A stretch of 64,000 nt of DNA, from NCBI RefSeq assembly GCF_029931775.1, contig NC_079325.1:37922673-37986672 (forward strand). The letters run 5' to 3'. Origin of the DNA: Euleptes europaea (lineage: Eukaryota > Chordata > Lepidosauria > Squamata > Sphaerodactylidae). The first letter of the stretch is position 1, and each line of letters opens with the position of its first letter. Positions 25,701-37,700 of this stretch are shown piece by piece. The notes under the pieces were generated by a model. That model was given only the letters and a program-made list of their open reading frames with translations, had not been told where the DNA came from and did not search any database. Position numbers and translations under genes: made by a program.

Positions 25701-28700
25701 TAGTTCCCCAGCACGCACACTGGAACGTGGGTCGGCACTTTAGGAAGCTCCTTCAAGATGTAGTTAAAGGTCCTGGATCAAACAGAAAGCAGGCTTTAAT
25801 CATGACTGTGCCAGCCTGTGAGCCTGCTAACCAAGTAGCACCCACTTCTGAATAACAGGTACGCTCTCAGTAGGCACAGCTGGGCCTGAATATGTATGAA
25901 CACACAGCACAGAATTTATGGAAGAGGCACACAAAATATATGCTGAAACAACTGTGGGGAGGGGCTGTTGCTCAGCCTCCACATGTAGCTGCTTTGAGTT
26001 TGGGAAAACTAGCACAGCAACATTTAAACAAAAACATAGAAGGTCCTGGGGTCAGTCTTTAGCCTCTGCAGGTAGCAAATATTGCGAAACACCTTTTTCT
26101 GCCTGAGACCTTGGACAGCCACTGCCAATACAGAGGTACATGGAACAACAGTGTGGCTCTGAACAAGGTCAGCCTCCTCCTAACTGACCTGCTACCTCAA
26201 TGCTACAGCATACATTGTACATGCAGAAGGTTCAACCCCCAGCATCTCCAGTTAAAGGATCTTTGATGCCAGGGAAAAAACCTTCCTCTGCCTGAGACTG
26301 GGGAATGGAGCCTTGATTACTTACCGTGAAGGCTCCTTCTCTTCTGAGGCGAAGACATCTTGAGCTGTGGGTTATTTTCCTTGCTTCATCCAGGAGGATG
26401 AATTTTTTAATTTCCTGTCCCCGCGTGGCGGGAAAATAGCCTGCAGAGACTCAGTTACAGTCTTGCCTAGCTTAATAAGACAGGATTGATTAACCATTCC
26501 AACAACATATGTAACGACAGAAAACACCCCAATGATAACACTGGAACACAAGAGCCAGAGTGAAATGAGAAGGACCCGAAGGAACTAACAAAACTGCGTA
26601 ACTTATAGAAGAAACGTTCTTATAAGTTCTCCTGATCATGTCTAACATAGTCCGAAGGTTCAACAGTAATTATTTCCCAGGGTGGGCAAGACGCCTTTGC
26701 CTCAGAAGAGAAGAAGCTTTCATGGTAAGTAATCAAGGCTCCGTTCTCCACTGAGGCTCAAGCATCTTGAGCTGTGGGACGTACAAGAGCTCCCATGTGG
26801 GTAGGCTATGAACCTTCTTCCGCCACGTGTTGTTAACACTCTACGACCAAAGGCCGCTTGGGCAGAAGACCAGGTACGCACCTTATAATGTTTGATAAAG
26901 GTAGAAACGGAAGACCAGGTGGCGGCCCGGCATATCTCTTCGAGTGGAGCTTGCCTGTCGAATGCTGCTATGATGGCCACACTACGTAAGGAATGTGCAG
27001 TGATGCCGTCAGGGACAGTTACCCCTGTGGCCTTGTGAGCCTCTATGATACACTGTTTGATCATGTAACTAACTGCTGCTGCTGACATCCTATTCCCTTT
27101 GTTAGGATTGGTAATCCCAACGAACATGTAGTCTGATTGTCTGATATCGGAAGTTCTGTGTATGAAAATGCGTAAGGCTCTACGCATGTCCAACAAATGC
27201 CAGGATTGTTCCTTGGGAAAGGAAGGTTTGGGGCAAAGGGAGGGAGGTTGATTTCCTGTGACCTATGGAAGTTGGAGTTCACCTTCGGACAGAAAGTGGG
27301 GCCTGGTGTAAGAACCACTTTATCTTTGTGGAAAACACAGAGACCCTTGCAAATCGAAAGTGCCCTGAGTTCAGACACTCTTTGGGCCGAGGCAATAGCC
27401 ACCAGAAACAATACTTTCATACATAGGTATTTTATGGATACCGAGCGGAGGGGCTCGAATGGGGCTTTTGTGAGTGCCTTGAGAACCAAATTGAGGCTCC
27501 AGGAGGGGATTCGATGAACTACTGGTGGCCGAGTCTGAGTGACTCCCTTTAAACAGGCGATAATGTTCCCATGGCTAGATGTAGGATAACGAGGGCCGAA
27601 GACTTATGCGCCTTTTTGGCTAGGGAGTCGGGGTTTTTGTCCAACTGGTCTCTAATGTCCCGCCCCGTCTTCAGGGACTAGACCCAGGGCCTGTAAATCC
27701 ATGACGGGGGCATCCACCCAAGGGACCCTGAACAGATTCATAGCATGCTGTGCCAGATTGTACATTTTCTTTACGTTGGGGGAATCTGCCTTCCAGAGGA
27801 AGGGTTGTGCCACTCCTCCTGAACTGCCCTTTAGAAAAACTCAGGGAAGGGAACAAGGTTGTTGCGGGGCTGCCTTCTAGGGAAGCATTCCTGTACCCCG
27901 TTTCAACTTGGGTTTGGGGTTCTCAGAGCATTCCACCTCCTCATTCAAGTCCAATGCTAAAATGGCCTTGGCTAGCAAACCCTGATAGTCCTCCCCTGAA
28001 AACAGCCTGCTTTGCTGTTCCTCCTGTGGAGTTGACTCGTCATCTGAATTGAACTCCCGTTCCTCTTTCTCCTCCTCAGAGTCGAGAATGGAAACTATAG
28101 ACGCAGCTTGAGAGGTCTGAGCCTCAGTTACATTTGCCTGTAAGGCAGCTTGGGAGACCTGTGTCTCGGCGGCATTTGCCTTTAAAGATGCCTTGGAGGG
28201 CCATTGATTAGAGCATGAGGCTCCCTGGTTCACAGGGAAGCCATTCCCCTCTCTAAGATTCTGTGATGAGGAGGATGAGGAGGGGACTCCCAGGGCCAAG
28301 GGAAAGGAGGCAACGGAGCCAAGGGCATTTGGAAAGCCTGAAAGGCTTGCCATTGCCTCTGAAGGGTAAGGTTCACCCAGCCATCTGCTTCCTCCCGGGT
28401 AACAAAATGATCTGCCGCCTCCCCTGAAAAGGGGGGGGGGAAGTAACCCGCTCCCGACTGTCCCGATTGTGCAGGGAAGGCCGCCGCCCAGGGATAAACC
28501 GGGAGGGAGGAGGGAGCTGCACTGGTTACTTGCGGTGAATAGACGGGTGTTCGTTTCCCGGCTTTCGATCCTGCTCGGCGCCTTACTGGTTACTTGCGGT
28601 GCCAGATTGTACATTTTCTTTACATTGGGGGGGATCTGCCTTCCAGAGGAAGGGTTGTGCCACTCCTCCTGAACTGCCCTTTAGAAAAACTCAGGGAATG

Positions 28701-31700
28701 GAACAAGGTTGTTGCAGGGCTGCCTTCTAGGGAAGCATTCCTGTACCCCCTGTTTCAACTTGGGTTTGGGGTTCTCAGAGCATTCCACCTCCTCATTCAA
28801 GTCCAATGCTAAAATGGCCTTGGCTAGCAAACCCTGATAGTCCTCCCCTGAAAACAGCCTGCTTTGCTGTTCCTCCTGTGGAGTTGACTCGTCATCTGAA
28901 TTGAACTCCCGTTCCTCTTTCTCCTCCTCAGTCGAGAATGGAAACTATAGACGCAGCTTGAAAGGTCTGAGCCTCAGTTACATTTGCCTGTAAGGCAGCT
29001 TGGAAGACCTGTGTCTCGGCGGCATTTGCCTTTAAAGATGCCTTGGAGGGCCATTGATTAGAGCATGAGGCTCCCTGGTTCACAGGGAAGCCATTCCCCT
29101 CTCTAAGATTCTGTGATGAGGAGGATGAGGAGGGGACTCCCAGGGCCAAGGGAAAGGAGGCAACGGAGCCAAGCGCATTTGGAAAGCCTGAAAGGCTTGC
29201 CATTGCCTCTGAAGGGTAAGGTTCACCCAGCCATCCGTTTCCTCCCGGGTAACAAAATGATCTGCCGCCTCCCCTGAAAAGGGGGGGGGAAGTAACCCGC
29301 TCCCGACTGTCCCGATTGTGCAGGGAAGGCCGCCGCCCAGGGATAAACCAGGAGGGGGGAGGGAGCTGCACTGGTTACTTGCGGTGAATAGACGGGCGTT
29401 CGTTTCCCGGCTTTCGATCCTGCTCGGCGCCTTACTGGTTACTTGCGGTGCCAGATTGTACATTTTCTTTACATTGGGGGGAATCTGCCTTCCAGAGGAA
29501 GGGTTGTGCCACTCCTCCTGAACTGCCCTTTAGAAAAACTCAGGGAATGGAGCAAGGTTGTTGCAGGGCTGCCTTCTAGGGAAGCATTCCTGTACCCCCT
29601 GTTTCAACTTGGGTTTGGGGTTCTCAGAGCATTCCACCTCCTCATTCAAGTCCAATGCTAAAATGGCCTTGGCTAGCAAGCCCTGATAGTCCTCCCCTGA
29701 AAACAGCCTGCTTTGCTGTTCTTCCTGTGGAGTTGACTCGTCATCTGAATTGAACTCCTGTTCCTCTTTCTCCTCCTCAGAGTCGAGAGTGGAAACTATA
29801 GACGCAGCTTGAGAGGTCTGAGCCTCGGTTACATTTGCCTGTAAGGCAGCTTGGGAGACCTGTGTCTCGGCGGCATTTGCCTTTAAAGATGCCTTGGAGG
29901 GCCATTGATTAGAACATGAGGCTCCCTGGTTCACAGGGAAGCCATTCCCCTCTCTAAGATTCTGTGATGAGGAGGATGAGGAGGGGACTCCCAGGGCCAA
30001 GGGAAAGGAGGCAACGGAGCCAAGCGCATTTGGAAAGCCTAAAAGGCTTGCCATTGCCTCTGAAGGGTAAGGTTCACCCAGCCATCCGCTTCCTCCCGGG
30101 TAACAAAATGATCTGCCGCCTCCCCTGAAAGGGGGGGGAAGTAACCCGCTCCCGACTGTCCCAATTGTGCAGGGAAGGCTGCCACCCAGGGATAAACCGG
30201 GAGGGGGGAGGGAGCTGCACTGGTTACTTGCGGTGAATAGACGGGCGTTCGTTTCCCGGCTTTCGATCCTGCTCGGCGCCTTACTGGTTACTTGCGGTGA
30301 ATAGACAGGCGTTCATTTCCCGGCTTTCGATCCCGCTCTGCGCCTTCTCTTTCGGGAGCCCTGGAGCAGAGGCGGCTTTGATCGATGGCGCGGCTTTTCG
30401 AACCTTTTTCGTCCTCGGCTCTGCCGCTGCCGCTTCTTTGCTCCACTTCTCGGCCTCTGGCTCTTGGCTCCCTAATGGACCGCCAGCGCGACCATTGGGA
30501 GAGGCGGAATCTGTTTGGGTGGATTGGACCAGCCCTACTTGATAATCCTGCTCCGGCAGCAGGTCGTCCTTTCTTTCCAAAATGGCGTCTGCCATGTTAG
30601 AAAAATTCCAAAGAGGGCTTTGAGGACGAGGTAATCGCACACACAAGAGGAGAAAACACAAAAGGTAGGTAAGGGTGGGTATAGGGTGGAAGGTAGACAA
30701 ACTAGAGGATCAGACAGCACCAACGCAAAGCCTGCTCTAATTCACTAGCACAGAGCTGTGCCAGGAGCCTGCTCTCCCTTTCAGAGGCAGGACGGAACTG
30801 AGTCTCTGCAGGCTATTTTCCTGCCACACGGGGACAGGAAATTAAAATATTAGATCCTGCCTCCCGGATGAAGCAAGGAAAATAACCCACAGCTCAAGAC
30901 GCCTGAGCCTCCGTGGAGAACTGCTTGTAGTCGGTATAAACAATAACAAGTTAGATGGACCTGTGGTTGCGCCCATGATTAGGTAGCTTCATATGTAAGC
31001 AAGTGCCAGAGGTTACGTACTCCCTTCCAAGCATGTCTGAGCCCAAGCCAAGTGACCTTCAGAGAATACTGCAAGATGTTCATTCAGGCAGAATTCATTC
31101 AGACAGCTAGGAAGGATTAGGGCTTTGATGGCGTAGCAGCTTCTAGGCCATGCTACACCATACACAAGATTATGTTTTGAGATGCCATGTCTAATTTTTC
31201 CCCTCTGCTCACGACTTCAATGGGGGGCTGCAGGTGTGTTAGTGGCTGTAATTGGGTGACAGCGCTAACAAAGTACATCAGACAAAAACAGCAGCCGATC
31301 ATATGAGTGGTGCTTAATCAATCCAATCTGCATACATTTGCATGTGCTGCAGCAGGCACTCCCTTCTGTACAAAAGTCATGGAGAAACTCTCTAAGACAC
31401 AGACTACTGTCCATTTAAGTATTTGTAATTTTAAAACATGACTTTTTTGAAAGAGATTGGCGGCAGGGGTTTGTTTCTAATTGACTGGATGCATCTAAAC
31501 CCTAAATTCTACCCTTTTTAAAAGGTTTTTATATCGTGCTTTTCTCTACCGGAAGAAGTCTCAAAGCAGCTTACAATCACCTTCCCTTCCCCTCCCCACA
31601 ACAGACACCTTGTGAGGTAGGTAGGGATGAGAGAATTCGGAGAGAACTGTGAATGGCCCAAGGTCACCAAGCAGGCTTCACGAGGAGGAGTGGGGATTTA

Positions 31701-34700
31701 AACCCAGTTCTCCACATTAGAGTCTGCTGCTCTTAACCACTACACCACACTGGCTCTCCATGCTGCTTTAGTGTAGTAATTTGGGCACCTAGCCAAGCTC
31801 TGAAGAACTGAGCAGGATAGAGGTTTCATAATGAACTTTTGGATTCTGACTAAGGATTTCCTGAGCTCCCCAAGAGCAGAAGAAACTCTTAGGTGTGTAC
31901 CCATCAATGAATCCAAGGGACAGCCCTGCATTCTCTCCAAAATTATGCAGATTGTCTAGTCTATATAGGATTCAGCTTTTCCTGGCACAAACTTCCCATC
32001 TTTAGTGCAAAGCTGACAGAGATCACAGAGCTGGTTATTGAATCAAAACGAATAAAAGGTTGTTAATACAACACTCCCGCTTACCATTGCTTGGTGATAT
32101 CAAACATCATCACTACGCCGTTGCAGTTCTTATACACATCCAGGAATTCTGCATCCAAAGCCATCTCTGACTCTGCCTGGGATCAGAAGCATAGAACAAA
32201 ACACGTATAGTTTGGTTCATAATTGTCAGCTCCCCAGCTAATATGTTTCCCCAACAACTGAATAACAACAAAAATCCAGATCAAGCTATGAGTTTGCGTC
32301 ACAGCCTAACAATCAGGGGCAAATCTGTCAAGTGGAACTAGCTGACAGGCTTTGCTCAATCTGCTAACCTTTTAGGCATAAAGACCCCTCCTTGCCTCCA
32401 GCTGCCCCCTCTCCACTCACTACCCACTTCTAAGTGGGAGACATCACACCCAAACAGGCCCTACAAGCAACTTTGGGTCACATACTTTCCCTTAAAATGC
32501 TTGGTTCTACCCACAAAAATCCCATGCCTGTCTCATTAAACCAAATTACACAATCAGCAGAATCAAGGCAGTGAAGATCTTGCTGCATGCAAGGGGAGGC
32601 GATCATTTGCATGTCTGTACACTGCAGCAAATAAACCTCCCAACACCTAGAAAACACCGTATGTAAGGGGTAAAGTTAGGCAGAACACAAATCCAGGATC
32701 TGCTGCTTTTCTATATGCGCAGGGAGGCTCCCCCACACTTCTCCCAGGGAGCTTTCCCTTTTAAGATTGATACTGGCTAACATACATAACACTGGGCCTT
32801 CGCATAGCAGTTTTCCATTCTGACCCTAAGCATATTTGCAACACTGTTGAGCCACTTTTTAACTTGCTAATACTTAAAGCAATTCACAGAACAAAAATTA
32901 AATGCTAAAAACTAATCAATTATGCAATCCGGCAACATTGGTTAAGCTCCACTGGTCAAGGACACCTTCTACCTGCCTCCAAAACGTGGAAAGCAGGGTG
33001 AGAGGGGGAGGCAGGGGAATGAGCTGTCACAGGGAAGCAATCACTAAAAGGCCCTGCGCGCCTGGAGGGTGAAGCCTTTCCACCTGCAGAGGAATTCTGA
33101 GTAAGGCCTCAGTGGCACAGGTTAAACAACAGGTTGACATGGAAATAACGTCCCTGGGGGAACTTGTATTTTAAAGGTCAAAACTAACATCTTGATTGTA
33201 GCCATACACAGCCCATGAAACTGTTGGAGCACCAGCATAAGGAACCATCTTATGTTCACTCCCAACACATGACTCAAAAGTTGAGCCACTGAGGGTTTTT
33301 TTTTCTCTGAATGAGATCAAAACAAAAACTCTAGCCATGATCCTAAGCATTCCCACTGTGTCTTGTTGAGGTAACATGACTCCTGTTCCGTTTTACAGAC
33401 GAGGAACTGACGCTAAGGAGCTGGTCAACACAGTGGCAAGGGAGACAGGCACAGTGCTTTACAGAGTACACTGAGTGCAACTCAATCAGCAGGAGAGGGG
33501 GTTGCACACCTGAGTGCACCCTTGCCTGCTGAAAGACAGAACAAGGAGAGGAATTCAAGTCATCAGTCTCCCTCCTTGAAGTGCAAACAGAATGTTTACA
33601 AGATTACACTTAAATTTACCTGCATCATGAAGTGATAACAGAGCTAAGGAAAGTGGTATGCATCAAATGCTTTTTAATGGCTTCAAGACACAATGGCTTA
33701 TTTTTATTTCTTAAATTTATAGACTGTGTTGCCCTCCTAGATAGCAAGATGCCAGAGCCCTGAGGCTAACATGATGAGTGGGTAGCATGAAGGTATTTTG
33801 ACCAGCAGTATCTCAGATATACTGTGCAGTGTTTTATGCTGTTTTGCAACCAGAACAACCACCCATTCTTCCACTCAACTATACCAGACTTTCAAGTCTT
33901 GTAAGAAGAGTTCAGCCAACAGGTGGTGACAATGACCCCCTGCTTGACACGCAGGCCCACCTTTGCCCAAGCCCTCTCCACAAATCCCCTTAAGTTAGGT
34001 GCTTCCCAGAGTCAACATGAAGGTGCCCACTACATGCCAATCATCTCCTCTCAAGTTCAACAAACATGACAAGGAAGGCAGACTATTAAGAATGAATCTG
34101 AAGGGTTCCTCTCACCTCCTGAGGGTCATTCTCCAGTTTCAAGCTGTCCCCTCGCTTTTTGCATTTGCCTATTGAAAGCAACCAAAATGAGTCAAATTAA
34201 AAGGTCAGACAAAAAAAGCATCCAAGATATGCTAAAGTTTTTTAAAAAACTTTTTGCACCACACACCTTTTTCCCTGCAAGCTCATACAGGAAGTTCACG
34301 CACAGTGGCAGCAAATACTCAACAATGTAATGGGACAGCATTGCCTCTTATTACAGCCAACAGGGCCTTCTAGGCAAACCCCAGGCAGCTTCCTAGGAGA
34401 GCACTTTACAGAGTTGGTGGTGGCAGCAGCAACAGACAAAAGGAAGGGGCTGTGGCTCAGTGGTAGAGCATCTGCTTGGCATGCAGAAGGTCTCAGTTCA
34501 ATCCCCGGCATCTCCAGTTAAAGGGCAGGTAGGTGATGTAAAAGACCCTTGCCTGAGACCCTGGAGAGCCACTGCCGGTCTGAGCAGACAATACTGACTT
34601 TGATGGACCAAAGGTCTGATTCAATATAAGGCAGCTTCATGTGTGTTCATGTGTGAACTTGATATATGGGACAGCAAAGGCTGTGCTGGCAGAAGTGCAG

Positions 34701-37700
34701 AAGCTATGAGATGATGCAACTCCAAACTGTTGCTACAAGACTGTTGCCCAAACTGTGCAACTGCTCCTTCTGATGGTTGACAGAGACTAGGGTGGCTAAA
34801 GGCAACCAGAGACAAGAAGCGGCTAGGAAGGATGGCTCCTGGGTGTGCATACTGGGGACAAGGCAGAATCCAACTATATTCAATGCAGCAGCAGATTCTA
34901 GGAACCTACTAACATTCACTAGTACAAAGAGTCACTAGCCACACAGAACAAACTGGAGAGCTAAGCCAGAGATAAATTGGGGGTGGGGGGGAGAGGAACG
35001 AGGGCCCAAAGATCAAGGAGGACAGAGCTGAGGGCAGGGGAGGGAAGGCACACTTCATGATCAGGCACAAAGGGTGCAGCACCATTTCATCAGTGCACTG
35101 AAATCCACTCTTGTTGGAAAGCTGCCCCTTAGGATTCCCCTCTCAAAGGAGAGGGAACATTATACACAATTGTTCCATCTTTTGTACCATTTTGTACAGC
35201 ATCATCTCCCAGATGTTGTCAGCAGAGGCCATGCAAGCTGGCTGCACATTTAAGGAGCTCCAGATCAGAGGTGCCGTGCAGCTAGCACTGAGGTAGCCAA
35301 CTGCAAAGTAGTGCAAATTCAACACTCTCTGGCCATGCAAAGTTAATTTCTGAAAGACTCTGATCCAATGTCTGACTGTGCAGAAAAGGTCTGGATGGCG
35401 ACAACTTGCTGCTGAGATCTAGGCAAAACTCTTCAAGAAACTAACAGGCAAGTTCACAAAAAAGTACACCACTGCTACCGTATATAATTTTAAGGCACAG
35501 GTTAGGAAGTGTGCCATTTTAGAAGTTAAACTTACAAAGTCATCCTGACACATGCACAGCTTAGAATAAAAGGCTACTCAACAATGATCGATGGAGCAGT
35601 GTTCAGGCAGCTTCATAGGTAGCCACATGTGCAAGGTACTGAAATGCCTTCCACCTGACACGCTTCTGATCTGCCCTCTTCTGAGGTCATTTTAGGAGCT
35701 CAAAACTTCTAAACCCAAAGCCTCTGCATGCCAAATTCCAAGTTCAATCCACCAAGCTTACTGACATAGGCAACGTATACAAACACATTTAAGTAGAATG
35801 CTTTGCTCGAGACAAAGGGAGCGATCCTCCAAGAGCTGCCGCCATGCAACCTCCATTCATTTAACCAGAACTTGCATAAGAGACCTCAAAGCAAGTGGAG
35901 GTTGCACAGCTGCAGCAGGATGCACGGTAAAAAAAAAATGTGCGCTATAGCCAATGTCTCAGCATAACCTTAGATATTTAGGAGAAGCTCCAAATCAAAT
36001 TCTGGGGGGTTACCAGTTCAGATTCATTCACTTTCAGGGCTAGGAGAGCAAATTTTCAGTTTGTAACACATGCAGTTTTTGCCATTTCAAACTCAGCCTT
36101 GCAAAGTACAGCACACCACAATCAACTCTGCAAAAAATGCACAAAAGAGAAAGAAAAGATGAAGCAGGGACCCCTGCCTGATCAGCATTCAGCTACAGAA
36201 GGGTCAAGAGGCTTTGCTAAGGAAGAGCTGATGTCTAATCTAAATTCACTCTCACCCGAAGCGTCACGCAGCTGGATTTTTTGGCCTGAACATATTTGTG
36301 GGGGGAGAAAAGACAACACATAAAAAACATGAATGCAACAATGAAAGACCGCAAGTCTCATATTTCAAGCTTCTCCCTTGTAAAGGTATCATATTAATAA
36401 TCTCACATCAACCATACTAGATTCTTTTGATTAAGCTTAGGCAAGGTGTCCCAAAATTCTAAGGACAGAGCTATTCTTCTCCATCAGTTAAAGTCGGAGG
36501 GCTTTAAGAGGGGAGTGGACATGTTCATGGAAGAGGGGCATCCATGGCTACTAGTAAAAATGGATACTAGTCATGATGCATACCTATTCTCTCCAGGATC
36601 AGAGAAGCATGCCTATTATATTAGGTGCTTTGGAACACTGGTAGGATAATGCTGCTGCAGTTGTCTTGTTTGTGGGCTTCCTAGAGACACCTGGTTGGAC
36701 TTGATGGACCTTGGTCTGATCCAGCATGGCCTTTCTTATGATCGTAAAGATCAGAAGTGCTCTTTACTCTTGCCCCCCAAAAGACAGACTATTTGAGTGT
36801 GCAAAGTAAAAATTAAATGACCTCTAAAGAGTCTGTCCACCCACCCCCCTAAGGCTTCTGCACAAGTTAATGATCCAAGTATGCGTCCTGATTGGAAGGA
36901 TACAACAGGCAGCCTCCTCTCAGGGTAAGCAATTCTTCTGCAAATCTGTATTAAGTGTGGCTGAAGGGTCACATTTGATGCAGAAACACAACAGAATCCT
37001 GCAGACACTAACTGCCCGGGTGCCAGAACAGAGCAGTAGATCATTCAGATATGCAGCAGGCAGCCCTCCACTGTGAGGAGCTACTTTGGAGTCACAGAAG
37101 CCCTTGTTAATTTCTGCATTAAGCTATTTTTGATACACATTTAATCCACTGCAAAAAAAATCAAGGAGGTATCATTAGCAGCAGAACCCAGTTTCCAAAT
37201 ATTGCCAACATCTAATCTAAATACTGGGACAGAAACATTGAACTATCAGAAGGGGAGAAAAAGATCACCTCACCTTTGTCAACTACATCCCAGACTTCAA
37301 CTTTCACAATATCATCAGTGGCTGCAAGTGGAAGATAAAATACACATAAGGTAAGAAAGAACACCTGTCACAAACTAGAGCTATGACATAATTTGATCAC
37401 AACGCAACTCCTAGTTAAGCAAGGATATACTCTTTTCCCTTTTTTATTTAATCTTTCTTAACTATTTAGCTCCTTTCTTAGCATTAGAAGACTGTCATTC
37501 CCCTAAACTTGGCACCACCCATGTATCCATTTTACTTTACGCGGATGATGCAGTATTACTTTCTCACACAAGAGTGGGCGTTAGACACGATGAATAGATG
37601 CCTAAATTATTTCTCTACTAATAAGTTACAACTGAATTATGAGAAATCCAAAATACTAGTATTTGCCAAGTCCTGCAAAATCCAAAAATGGATATTTGCG

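Larger units (their letters stand above)
26307..30921 (-). mobile_element. Broken DIRS retroelement (tyrosine-recombinase type), fossil
   Basis: Inverted terminal repeats of about 150 bp lie at 26307-26470 and 30780-30921. An internal complementary region near 26696-26770 joins the complements of both outer ends, a diagnostic DIRS trait. On the minus strand the order is gag-like part (about 30595-27880), tyrosine recombinase (27489-26720, with AHSLR and HYK motifs), internal region, end repeat. The reverse transcriptase and RNase H part is absent and there is more than one break, so it is non-functional. The gag-like part is amplified in three tandem units. It sits in RABL6 intron 5 in the host-gene orientation. 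Moderate age. Confidence 0.85.
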
